39,117 bases of DNA, taken from positions 1-39,117 of the forward strand of contig NZ_QAJK01000014.1 in NCBI RefSeq assembly GCF_003852515.1. The letters are read 5' to 3'. The notes under the pieces are model-generated. The model did no database searches and was not told the origin of the DNA. It saw nothing but the letters and a program-made list of their open reading frames with translations. The translations under genes were made by a program, and so were the position numbers. The stretch comes from Variovorax sp. KBW07. GTDB lineage: Bacteria > Pseudomonadota > Gammaproteobacteria > Burkholderiales > Burkholderiaceae_C. The first letter of the stretch is position 1; each line of letters begins with the position of its first letter. Positions 1-7,076 of this stretch are shown in pieces.

Positions 1-31
1 CGAGTCGATTCGCGGCGTGGTGCTCTACTGA
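1..31 (+). CDS. C-terminal end of S-(hydroxymethyl)glutathione dehydrogenase (partial)
   Basis: Only the last nine codons and the stop are inside the window; they read ESIRGVVLY followed by TGA at 29-31. This ending resembles the C-terminus of class III (glutathione-dependent formaldehyde) alcohol dehydrogenases. The next gene, S-formylglutathione hydrolase, is the partner expected in this pathway. The TGA overlaps the next ATG by one base (TGATG), which suggests translational coupling. The identity rests on nine residues plus context, so it is an inference; a different upstream gene cannot be excluded. Confidence 0.6.
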   Translation, partial: ESIRGVVLY

Positions 32-900
32 TGCCGGCACCGTTTCGAACGCTGGCCGAGCATCGATGCTTCGGCGGCATGCAGCGTTTTCTCGAACACG
101 ATGCGCGCGAAATCGGGCTGCCGATGCGCCTGTCGGTGTTCCTGCCGCCGCAGGCCGCGCTCGCCAAGGTGCCCGCGCTGCTCTACCTCGCGGGGCTGAC
201 CTGCAACGAAGAAACCTTCGCGGTGAAGGCCGGCGCCCAGCGGCTGGCCGCCGAGTTCGGTATCGCGCTGATTGCACCTGACACGAGCCCGCGCGGCGCA
301 GGCGTTGCCGGCGAGGCCGACGATTGGGACTTCGGCGTCGGCGCGGGCTTCTATCTGGATGCCACGCAGGCACCGTGGTCGGCGCACTGGCGCATGGAGA
401 GCTACCTCGTGCGCGAGCTGCTGCCCCTGCTCGGCGAGTGCCTGCCCATCGATGCGCAACGGCTCGGCATCTTCGGCCATTCGATGGGCGGGCACGGCGC
501 GCTCACGCTCGCCTTGCGGCATCCGGGGTTGTTCAGGTCGGTGTCGGCCTTCGCGCCGGTGTGCGCGCCCACGCAGTGCCCATGGGGCCGCAAGGTGTTC
601 ACGGGCTACCTCGGCGCCGATGCTGATACCGAAGCCTGGCAAGACCACGACGCCAGCAGCCTGATGCAGCGGCAACGGGCCGTGCCGTACCCCGGGGGCA
701 TCCTGATCGACCAGGGGCTGGAAGACAAATTCCTGGCCGAACAGTTGCATCCCCATGTGTTCGAAGCCGCCTGCAGCGCGGCGGGACAGCCGCTCACCTT
801 GCGCCGGCATATCGGCTACGACCACGGCTACTACTTCGTGCAGAGCTTCATGGCCGACCACCTGGTGCATCACCAACGCATTCTTTTTCAACCCTCCTGA
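31..900 (+). CDS. fghA: S-formylglutathione hydrolase
   Basis: This 289-residue alpha/beta hydrolase of the esterase D family hydrolyses S-formylglutathione to formate and glutathione, the second step of glutathione-dependent formaldehyde detoxification in the cytoplasm. The nucleophile elbow GHSMGG puts the catalytic serine at residue 151. Asp227 (in IDQGLEDKFL) and His265 (in YDHGYYF) fit the other triad positions. The oxyanion region LAGLTCNEE near residue 54 is also typical. Length matches the family. The ATG overlaps the stop of the preceding dehydrogenase by one base, and a glutathione transferase follows 22 bases downstream, so the three genes probably form one glutathione-linked operon. 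Confidence 0.95.
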   Translation: MPAPFRTLAEHRCFGGMQRFLEHDAREIGLPMRLSVFLPPQAALAKVPALLYLAGLTCNEETFAVKAGAQRLAAEFGIALIAPDTSPRGAGVAGEADDWDFGVGAGFYLDATQAPWSAHWRMESYLVRELLPLLGECLPIDAQRLGIFGHSMGGHGALTLALRHPGLFRSVSAFAPVCAPTQCPWGRKVFTGYLGADADTEAWQDHDASSLMQRQRAVPYPGGILIDQGLEDKFLAEQLHPHVFEAACSAAGQPLTLRRHIGYDHGYYFVQSFMADHLVHHQRILFQPS

Positions 901-922
901 CCTTCAACGAAAGAAGACAACC

Positions 923-1528
923 ATGCCCAAGCTTTACGACTGCGACATCTCCGGCAGCTGCTACAAGATCCGCCTGTTCCTGAACATCCTCGACGTGCCG
1001 TACGACGCGGTGCCGGTCGATTTCGTGAACAAGGAACACAAGACCGCGCCCTACCTGGCGCTCAATCCGTTCGGCGAGATCCCGATCTTCGAAGACGGCG
1101 AACTGCGCCTGCGCGATGCGCAGGCCATCCTGATCTACATCGCGCGCAAGTACGACAAGTCGGGCAACTGGTTCCCCGAAGACGCCCGCTCGCAGGGACA
1201 GATCGCGCAATGGCTGTCGACCGGCGGCGGCGAGGTCATGAACGCCGCGGGCGCGCGGCTGGTGAAGGTGCTGAACTACCCGCTCGACCTGGCCAAGCTG
1301 CAGGCCGGCGCGAACCGCGTGTTCGGCATCATGGATGCGCACCTGGCCGGGCGCGAGTTCCTGGAGCTCGGCCGGCCGACCATCGCGGACATCGCCTGCT
1401 TCCCATACACCGCGCTGGCGCGCGAGGGCGGAATCGACCTGGCGCCGTACCCGAACGTGCTCGCGTGGATCGAGCGCATGAAGCGCCTGCCGGGCTTCAT
1501 CCCCATGCCCGGCATCTCGGCGCCCTGA
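923..1528 (+). CDS. Glutathione S-transferase family protein
   Basis: This 201-residue cytoplasmic protein has an N-terminal thioredoxin-fold domain (residues 1-80), with SGSCYKIR near the glutathione site and NPFGEIPIFEDGELRLRDAQAI carrying the conserved cis-proline and the Asp-Ala glutathione-binding turn (written here as short overlapping motifs NPFGEIP and LRDAQAI). The C-terminal helical domain contains the N-capping motif PTIADIACFPY typical of the superfamily. The start at 923 is chosen because the alignment to GST N-termini begins there; the frame is open further upstream but overlaps fghA. It probably conjugates or reduces electrophiles; the substrate cannot be told. Its place behind fghA suggests co-expression with formaldehyde detoxification. 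Confidence 0.9.
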   Translation: MPKLYDCDISGSCYKIRLFLNILDVPYDAVPVDFVNKEHKTAPYLALNPFGEIPIFEDGELRLRDAQAILIYIARKYDKSGNWFPEDARSQGQIAQWLSTGGGEVMNAAGARLVKVLNYPLDLAKLQAGANRVFGIMDAHLAGREFLELGRPTIADIACFPYTALAREGGIDLAPYPNVLAWIERMKRLPGFIPMPGISAP

Positions 1529-1564
1529 CGCCGGGCCGGGTCCGGCAAGCCAGTTTCGACGGGG

Positions 1565-1595
1565 TTTGACATACCGACTAGTCAGTCGGTAGCAT
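1565..1595 (+). promoter_or_regulatory. Putative promoter with TetR-type palindromic operator upstream of the Rieske oxygenase
   Basis: The 20-base element at 1572-1591 has perfect 8-bp arms, TACCGACT and AGTCGGTA, around a 4-base centre. Half-sites with ACCGACT/AGTCGGT are common for TetR-family repressors. A TTTGAC -35-like hexamer lies at 1565-1570 and a weak TAGCAT -10-like hexamer at 1590-1595 (19-base spacing), so the dyad would fill the spacer and a bound repressor would block RNA polymerase. A TetR gene lies just downstream at 2884, after the oxygenase. The dyad is seen directly; the promoter hexamers and the choice of regulator are inference. Confidence 0.7.
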
Positions 1596-1654
1596 CCAGC
1601 CGGTTGCCTGTGATCGGCCCCGCCCCCGTACCCCGTCGAACTGGAAGACCCAAG

Positions 1655-2821
1655 ATGAGCGAGAACTTTGCCGCCGCCCTTCATCGCAGGGCCACCGCCG
1701 CCATGCAGGCCGGGCGCGCGGATGCCGATGCGCAGGGCGGCCAGGTCAAGGTGGCGCAGTACACGAGCGAGGCCGTCTTGCAGCAGGAGCTCGGGCTGCT
1801 GCGCCAGCATCCGCAGCCCGTGGCCGCCGGCTCGTCGCTCGCCTCGCCCGGCGCGTGGCTTTCGCTGACGCACTTCGGCATTCCGCTCCTGCTGGTTCGC
1901 CAGCAGGGTGGGCAGGTCGATGCCTTTTTGAACGTCTGTCGCCATCGCGGCGCACGCGTGGTGCCGGAGGGCAGCGGCGGTGGCGATGGCACTGCGGCGC
2001 GTGCGTTCGTCTGCCCGTATCACGCGTGGACCTACCGGCCCGACGGCTCGCTGCGCGGCGTGCCCGAATCCTTCGGCTTCCCTTGCCTCAAGCAGGAAGA
2101 GTCGGGGCTGCGCAAGCTGGCGGCGGCCGAGCGCGCGGGGATCGTCTGGGTCGTTCTCGATCCGTCGCGGTCCGACGCGGATCCCGGCAGGAGCCTGGGC
2201 GCGCTGATGGACAACCTCGAATCGCTGGCGGGGCTGGGCTCGCCCGTGGCGTTCGCGCCGCGATCCTACGAAGTGGCCGCAAACTGGAAGCTGCTTGTCG
2301 ATGGCTCCTTCGAGGCCTATCACTTCAAGGTGGCGCACCGCCAGACCATCGCCCACATGTTCGTGGACAACATGCAGGTCGTCGACGAGTTCGGCCTTCA
2401 CCGGCGCCTCTATCTCATCAAGACGAAGTTCTCGCAGGACAAGCCCGAGGCCGCCGGCTTCGATCCGAGGCGCTACGGAAACCTGACGTACTTCTTCTTT
2501 CCGAACACGACCATCCTGGTTCAGCCCGACCATGCGCAGCTCAGCAGCCTCGAGCCCTTGGGCGCCGGCAGGACGCGCGTGCACGAGCTGACGCTGATTC
2601 CGCAGGCGCCGGCCTCAGACAAGGCGACGGCGCACTGGGAGGCCAACGTCGCGCTGTACCGTCGCACCCTGGCGGAAGACTACGAACTGGCGGAGTCGAT
2701 CCAGGCTGGCCTGGCGTCCGGCGCGAACGACGCGCTCACCTTCGGCACTTTCGAATACAGTGCGCCGCGCTTTCATGCGCAGCTTCAGCAGCAGGTTGCG
2801 GCGATGCAGGCCGCGGGCTGA
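1655..2821 (+). CDS. Rieske 2Fe-2S aromatic ring-hydroxylating oxygenase, alpha subunit type
   Basis: This 388-residue protein resembles the catalytic alpha subunits of Rieske non-heme iron oxygenases. The Rieske cluster ligands are Cys95/His97 (CRHRGA) and Cys120/His123 (CPYHAWTY). The catalytic domain has NWKLLVDGSFEAYH followed by KVAH, giving His223 and His228 as candidate mononuclear iron ligands. The start at 1655 follows GGAAGACCCAAG; an in-frame ATG at 1604 would add an unlikely Pro-rich leader. No beta subunit, ferredoxin or reductase gene is adjacent, so it must be a homomeric-type oxygenase that borrows electron-transfer partners from elsewhere. The operator upstream and the TetR gene downstream suggest substrate induction. 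The substrate is unknown. Confidence 0.88.
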   Translation: MSENFAAALHRRATAAMQAGRADADAQGGQVKVAQYTSEAVLQQELGLLRQHPQPVAAGSSLASPGAWLSLTHFGIPLLLVRQQGGQVDAFLNVCRHRGARVVPEGSGGGDGTAARAFVCPYHAWTYRPDGSLRGVPESFGFPCLKQEESGLRKLAAAERAGIVWVVLDPSRSDADPGRSLGALMDNLESLAGLGSPVAFAPRSYEVAANWKLLVDGSFEAYHFKVAHRQTIAHMFVDNMQVVDEFGLHRRLYLIKTKFSQDKPEAAGFDPRRYGNLTYFFFPNTTILVQPDHAQLSSLEPLGAGRTRVHELTLIPQAPASDKATAHWEANVALYRRTLAEDYELAESIQAGLASGANDALTFGTFEYSAPRFHAQLQQQVAAMQAAG

Positions 2822-2883
2822 CCACGCTGCGGGGGCGGGCTGTCGCGACCGGCCCACCAGGCTTCGATTTCTACAATCGCGAG

Positions 2884-3498
2884 ATGCCAAGCAAACCCAA
2901 GTCGCGCAAAGAAATCATCCTGGACCGCGCGGAGGAGCATTTCGCCGACCACGGGTTCCAGGGCGCGTCGCTGTCGGCCATCGCGCGCGACAGCGACGTC
3001 GGCAACCCCGGGCTGCTGCATCACTTCCCGAGCAAGGAAGTGCTGTATCGGGCGGTCCTTGAAAAGCAGGCCGACGAACTGATGGCGCGCATGCAGCGGC
3101 GGGTCGACGCGGCCGCGAGCCTGCAGGAGCGCCTGCGGGCTTTCGTGGAACTGCAGGTGGAGTGGATGCACGCCAGGCCCACGGGGTTCAGGCTCATCAC
3201 GCGCGAGTTGCTCGACAACTCCGAACGCATCGAGCTTGCGCAGGCAAGGCCGCTCGAGGGTTTCCTGCAAGACAGCCTGGCCCTTCTGGCCGATGCGCAG
3301 GCGGCCGGCCTCGTGCGCCGCGAGATCCCCGCTGTCGTCGTGCTCACGATCATCCTGGGCACCTTGAACTACGCAAAGATCGTGCGTCCCACATTCGGCA
3401 AGGCCTTCGCGGAACCGGCACTGAAGAGCGACACGCGATGGATGAAGGCCATCGCGCGCGATGTGCTGCGCGTCGTGTCGCCGGGCGACGGCGGCTGA
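2884..3498 (+). CDS. TetR/AcrR family transcriptional regulator
   Basis: This 204-residue protein has an N-terminal TetR helix-turn-helix of about residues 8-55 (ILDRAEEHFADHGFQGASL, then VGNPGLLHHFPSKEVLY), followed by a helical ligand-binding domain with no clear ligand signature. The start at 2884 is the first ATG giving a normal TetR N-terminus; the frame is open far upstream through the oxygenase gene but that part does not look like protein. It lies 62 bases after the Rieske oxygenase on the same strand, and no ACCGACT-type dyad is seen in that gap, so both genes are probably transcribed from, and repressed at, the operator at 1572-1591. This pairing is inferred from position. Confidence 0.9.
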   Translation: MPSKPKSRKEIILDRAEEHFADHGFQGASLSAIARDSDVGNPGLLHHFPSKEVLYRAVLEKQADELMARMQRRVDAAASLQERLRAFVELQVEWMHARPTGFRLITRELLDNSERIELAQARPLEGFLQDSLALLADAQAAGLVRREIPAVVVLTIILGTLNYAKIVRPTFGKAFAEPALKSDTRWMKAIARDVLRVVSPGDGG

Positions 3499-3586
3499 CC
3501 CGCGCGCCGGTTGTTTGTTGAGTGGGTTGGTGTCCAATGCCCGGCAGGTCATCATTCGTCGTCACTTCACAGACTGGATTCGCAGC

Positions 3587-4798
3587 ATGAAACTTGGCAA
3601 GATCGTTCTGGGCGGGCTCGCGGTCCTGGTCGTCGCCGGTGCGGCGGGCTGGTTCAGCCTGGACAAGGAAACGCGCGGGCTGCTGTCCACGCTGCCGACC
3701 AATCGCGATGTGCTGTTCTGGAGCCAGCCCCAGCGTGATGCGGGGTTCCGCGCCCTCGACCGCTTGCCGGTGCTGGCCAAGGCGCATGAGGTGGCGGCCA
3801 GCGCCACGCCATCGCCCTTGCCGCCGGGCCCGCCGCTGGCCCTGCCGGTGGACGTCGATGCCTACATGGCGCAGCAACGCAGCGCCGCGCTCGTGATCCT
3901 GCACAACGGAAAACTGCGGCTGGAGCGCTATGGCCTGGGCTTCGACCGCGAAGGGCGCTGGACCAGTTTCTCGGTGGCGAAGTCGCTCACCTCCACGCTG
4001 CTCGGCGCGGCCATGCGCGACGGCCACATCCGCAGCCTCGACGACAAGGTCAGCGACTACATCCAGGAGATGAAGGGCTCGGCCTATGACGCCGTCAGCA
4101 TCCGCGACCTGCTGACGATGACCTCCGGCGTGCGCTGGAACGAAAACTACGGCGACCCGCAATCGGACGTGGCGCGCTTCAACAACCACCGGCCCGAAGA
4201 AGGCGTCGATGCGCTGGTGAGCTACCTGCGCAAGCTGCCGCGCGCGGCACCGGCCGGCACGCGCTGGAACTACAGCACCGGCGAGACCAACCTGGTGGGC
4301 ATCCTGGTCGCGCGCGCCACGGGCAAGCCGCTGGCAACCTATCTGTCGGAGAAGATCTGGCAACCGGCCGGCATGGAGCAGAAGGCCACGTGGATCCTGA
4401 GCAGCACCGGCCAGGAAATCAGCGGTTGCTGCGTGCAGGCGGCCACGCGCGACTTTGCCCGCTTCGGGCAGTTCATCCTCGACGGCGCGCGCGTCGGCGG
4501 GCAGCCCATCGTGGCGGACGGCTGGCTGGCCGAGGCCACGACCAAGCGCGCGGACATCGGCCAGCCGGGCCGCGGCTATGGCTACCAGTGGTGGACCTAC
4601 GACGACGGCAGCTTTGCCGCGCGCGGCATCTTCGGCCAGGGCATCTTCATCGACCCGAAGCGCAGGCTGGTCATCGCCTCCAACGGCAACTGGGCCGGCG
4701 GCGCGTCGAACCGCGTCGACAGCGCGGCGCGCGAAGACTTCTACAAGGCAGTGCGGAAGGCTATCGACGACGAGGCGGCCGGCAAGCCCGGCGGCTAG
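3587..4798 (+). CDS. Membrane-anchored serine hydrolase, beta-lactamase class C fold
   Basis: This 403-residue protein belongs to the class C beta-lactamase / penicillin-binding-protein-like hydrolases. Residues 5-24 form one hydrophobic segment that serves as a signal anchor or uncleaved signal, so the catalytic domain should face the periplasm. The SxxK motif is SVAK at 129-132 (Ser129 nucleophile, Lys132), and YSTGETN at 229-235 sits where the YxN motif is expected, with Thr in place of Asn. A GQG triplet in the C-terminal part (IFGQGIF) may stand for the third KTG-like motif. Such proteins are esterases or peptidases more often than true lactamases. It is 88 bases downstream of the TetR gene; a shared transcript is possible but not shown. 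Confidence 0.85.
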   Translation: MKLGKIVLGGLAVLVVAGAAGWFSLDKETRGLLSTLPTNRDVLFWSQPQRDAGFRALDRLPVLAKAHEVAASATPSPLPPGPPLALPVDVDAYMAQQRSAALVILHNGKLRLERYGLGFDREGRWTSFSVAKSLTSTLLGAAMRDGHIRSLDDKVSDYIQEMKGSAYDAVSIRDLLTMTSGVRWNENYGDPQSDVARFNNHRPEEGVDALVSYLRKLPRAAPAGTRWNYSTGETNLVGILVARATGKPLATYLSEKIWQPAGMEQKATWILSSTGQEISGCCVQAATRDFARFGQFILDGARVGGQPIVADGWLAEATTKRADIGQPGRGYGYQWWTYDDGSFAARGIFGQGIFIDPKRRLVIASNGNWAGGASNRVDSAAREDFYKAVRKAIDDEAAGKPGG

Positions 4799-4827
4799 AA
4801 GGCAACACAGCCGGCCTCCCGGACCCT

Positions 4828-4856
4828 GTGCCCCTGTGCAACAAGGGACACTGCAC
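4828..4856. promoter_or_regulatory. Overlapping dyads upstream of the second TetR gene
   Basis: Two overlapping inverted repeats are visible: GTGCCCCT (4828-4835) with AGGGACAC (4844-4851), one mismatch, and GTGCA (4836-4840) with TGCAC (4852-4856). They lie 62-90 bases before the TetR start at 4918 and could be an autoregulatory operator or a weak terminator for the hydrolase gene; there is no T-tract. Short arms make chance likely. Confidence 0.25.
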
Positions 4857-4917
4857 GGCGCCCCTAACCCGCGGGATAAGATTCCGCCGGTCGAAGACGC
4901 CCACCCTCCAAGTCGCC

Positions 4918-5616
4918 ATGGTCAAAAGCAGCACCCTTCAGGAACGCAAGCAGCGAGAGCTGGAACAACGCCGCAAGGACATCCTGAAGGTCGTGCGCAA
5001 GATGATCGTCAAGAGCGGCGCGCGCGAGATCACCATGCGCAAGGTGGCGGACGAGTCGGGCTTCTCGAACACGGTGGTGTATGCGCTGTTTGGCGACAAG
5101 GCCACCATGATCACCAGCGCCATCGACGACGACCTGATCCGGCTGAACAAGCTCATGCAGGCCTCGGTGGTGCCGGGCAAGACCTCGATGGAGCGCATCA
5201 GGCTGGCCTGCCACGCCTACGTGGAACACGGCCTGAAGCACCCCGACCAGTATTTCCTGGTGTTCATGGAGCGCCGGCCCGCGGCGCCCATCGAAACCTC
5301 CACGCTGACCTTCGGCGAGATCGAGCACGACCCCTATGCCTTCGTCTGCAGCCTGACCGCCGAACTGGTGCGCGACGGCTACATGGCGGCCGACGACAAG
5401 CAAGTGGCCGTGGCCACGCAGATTCTCTGGGAGGGCATGCACGGCATGACCTCGCTGCGCGTGTCCACCGGCGACGACCCGTGGATCGAGCGGCTCGATG
5501 CCGAGGCGCACCTCGACCTGTTGCTCGACGTGCTGCTGCTGGGCATCGTGCAGCGCTTTCCGGGCGGCAAGTCGGCGGCGGCCGTCAAGCTGCTGTCGCC
5601 GCAGGGCCGAGTCTGA
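4918..5616 (+). CDS. TetR/AcrR family transcriptional regulator
   Basis: This 232-residue regulator has its helix-turn-helix at about residues 18-65 (KDILKVVRKMIVKSGA, ITMRKVADESGFSNTVVYA, LFGDKATMI). The C-terminal domain begins with residues similar to the WHG-type TetR C-terminal region (HPDQYFLVFMERRP), a family often seen near lipid or aldehyde metabolism genes. A basic, polar leader (residues 1-17) precedes the first helix. It converges with the aldehyde dehydrogenase gene that ends at 5657 on the other strand, so it may control either the serine hydrolase upstream or the opposing five-gene operon. That link is only positional. Confidence 0.9.
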   Translation: MVKSSTLQERKQRELEQRRKDILKVVRKMIVKSGAREITMRKVADESGFSNTVVYALFGDKATMITSAIDDDLIRLNKLMQASVVPGKTSMERIRLACHAYVEHGLKHPDQYFLVFMERRPAAPIETSTLTFGEIEHDPYAFVCSLTAELVRDGYMAADDKQVAVATQILWEGMHGMTSLRVSTGDDPWIERLDAEAHLDLLLDVLLLGIVQRFPGGKSAAAVKLLSPQGRV

Positions 5617-5622
5617 TCCGCG

Positions 5623-5653
5623 ACGGGTCCGCTGCGGCGCCCCCCGTTTTTTT
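5623..5653 (+). terminator. Probable Rho-independent terminator after the second TetR gene
   Basis: Seven bases after the TGA, ACGGG (5623-5627) can pair with CCCGT (5643-5647) around a GC-rich loop, and the stem runs straight into seven Ts (5647-5653). The stem is short, but GC-rich alternatives are possible within the loop. It would separate the TetR gene from the convergent aldehyde dehydrogenase gene. Confidence 0.5.
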
Positions 5654-5656
5654 CTT

Positions 5657-7054
5657 TCAGCGCACCAGCAGTTTCATCATCCGCTCGAAGGTCTTGCCGT
5701 AGGGCGGCTTGAAGAGGCCCAGGCCGTTGAATGCCGACTGGTGAAAGATCGGCTTCATCTTCGAGAAGGTCTGGAAGCCATGCTCGCCGTGGTACGAGCC
5801 CATGCCGCTGGCGCCGACACCGCCGAAGGGCAGGTCGTCTTGCGCGATGTGCAGCAGGGTGTCGTTGATCGACACGCCGCCGGCCACCGTCTGCTGCATC
5901 ACGTGGTCGATGGTGGCGCGGTTTTTCTCGAACAGGTACAGCGCGAGCGGGCGCGGGTGCGCGTTGACGTAGGCAATGGCTTCGTCGATGGCGCCATAGC
6001 CCATGACCGGAAGAATGGGGCCGAAGATTTCTTCCTTCATCACGCGCATGCTGTCCTGCACGCCGGTCAGCAGTACGGGCGGGAAGCGGCGGGTGGCGGC
6101 GTCGGGCGCCATGTCCGAAAGCGGGAAGGCCGATGCGCCTTCCTGCTGCGCCAGCGCCGCCAGTTCCTGCAGCCGCGAGAAGTGGCGCGGGCTCACGATG
6201 CTGGTGTAGTCGGGGTTGCCCGCAAGGCCCGGGTACATCGACGCGAACACGCGCCTTGCGCTGTCGGCAAAGCGTTGCTGCTGGCCTTCGGGCACCAGCA
6301 CGTAGTCGGGCGCGATGCAGGTCTGGCCGGCATTGAGCGTCTTGCCCACGAGGATGCGTTCGACGGCTTTGTCGAAGTTCGCGTCGGGCCCGATGATCGC
6401 GGGCGACTTGCCGCCCAGCTCCAGCGTGACTGGCGTGAGGTTCTCGCTGGCGGCGCGCATCACGTGGTGGCCGACGGCCGTGGAGCCGGTGAACAGCAGG
6501 TGGTCGAACGGCAGGCTGGAAAACTCGCGCGCCGCTTCGGCGTCGCCGTTGACCACGGCGATCTCGTCGGGTGCGAAGTTCGCCCGCACGAGGTTGGCGA
6601 ACAGCTCGGCGAAGCGCGGTGTGAACTCCGACTGCTTCACCATCACGCGGTTGCCCGCGGCCAGCGCGGCGGTCATAGGGCCGACCGCCAGGTTCAGCGG
6701 GTAGTTCCACGGCACCACGATGCCCACGACGCCCAGCGGCTGCGGCATGATCCGCGACGACGCGGGCTTGAACCAGAGGCCGGTGGAACGGCGCTGCGTG
6801 CGCATCCATTTCCTGCCGTGGCGCAGCGCGTGGTTGATGCCTTCGATGGCGGGGAACACCTCGGCCAGTTCGGTCTCCTGGTATGGCCGGTTGTGGAAGT
6901 CGGCGCTGATGGCGGCGGCGATGTCCTTGCGGTTGTCCATGACCAGCGCGCGCAGGCGCTTGAGCCGGTCGGCGCGTTCGCTCCATGGCGGCGTCTGCGC
7001 GCGCAGGCTGGCGGCGCGCAGGGTGTCGAAGGTCTGTCTCATGGTTGGGGTCAT
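5657..7054 (-). CDS. Aldehyde dehydrogenase, coniferyl-aldehyde-dehydrogenase type
   Basis: This 465-residue NAD(P)-dependent aldehyde dehydrogenase oxidises an aldehyde to the acid. Asn117 (PWNYPL), Glu212 (LELGGKSP) and Cys246 (GQTCIAPD) are the catalytic residues. The short length, the IAPDY sequence after the cysteine and the FGGVGASGMGSYHG motif near the C-terminus match the class 3 / coniferyl aldehyde dehydrogenase branch. The start at 7054 is preferred; MRQTF at 7042 is an alternative. The C-terminal end (FNGLGLFKPPYG) could form an amphipathic tail. It lies 22 bases behind the PLP protein, making it the last gene of the five-gene operon, and no signal peptide is visible, so the aldehyde would be handled in the cytoplasm. 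Confidence 0.92.
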   Translation of the reverse strand: MTPTMRQTFDTLRAASLRAQTPPWSERADRLKRLRALVMDNRKDIAAAISADFHNRPYQETELAEVFPAIEGINHALRHGRKWMRTQRRSTGLWFKPASSRIMPQPLGVVGIVVPWNYPLNLAVGPMTAALAAGNRVMVKQSEFTPRFAELFANLVRANFAPDEIAVVNGDAEAAREFSSLPFDHLLFTGSTAVGHHVMRAASENLTPVTLELGGKSPAIIGPDANFDKAVERILVGKTLNAGQTCIAPDYVLVPEGQQQRFADSARRVFASMYPGLAGNPDYTSIVSPRHFSRLQELAALAQQEGASAFPLSDMAPDAATRRFPPVLLTGVQDSMRVMKEEIFGPILPVMGYGAIDEAIAYVNAHPRPLALYLFEKNRATIDHVMQQTVAGGVSINDTLLHIAQDDLPFGGVGASGMGSYHGEHGFQTFSKMKPIFHQSAFNGLGLFKPPYGKTFERMMKLLVR

Positions 7055-7076
7055 GGCACTTCGTTTTTTTGGGGCT

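Noticed and set aside
848-2584. Long open frame on the minus strand across the Rieske oxygenase and GST genes
   Set aside because: It is antisense to clear genes, is Arg/Ala/Gly/His-rich and low in complexity, and has no domain motif; such frames are common in GC-rich genomes.
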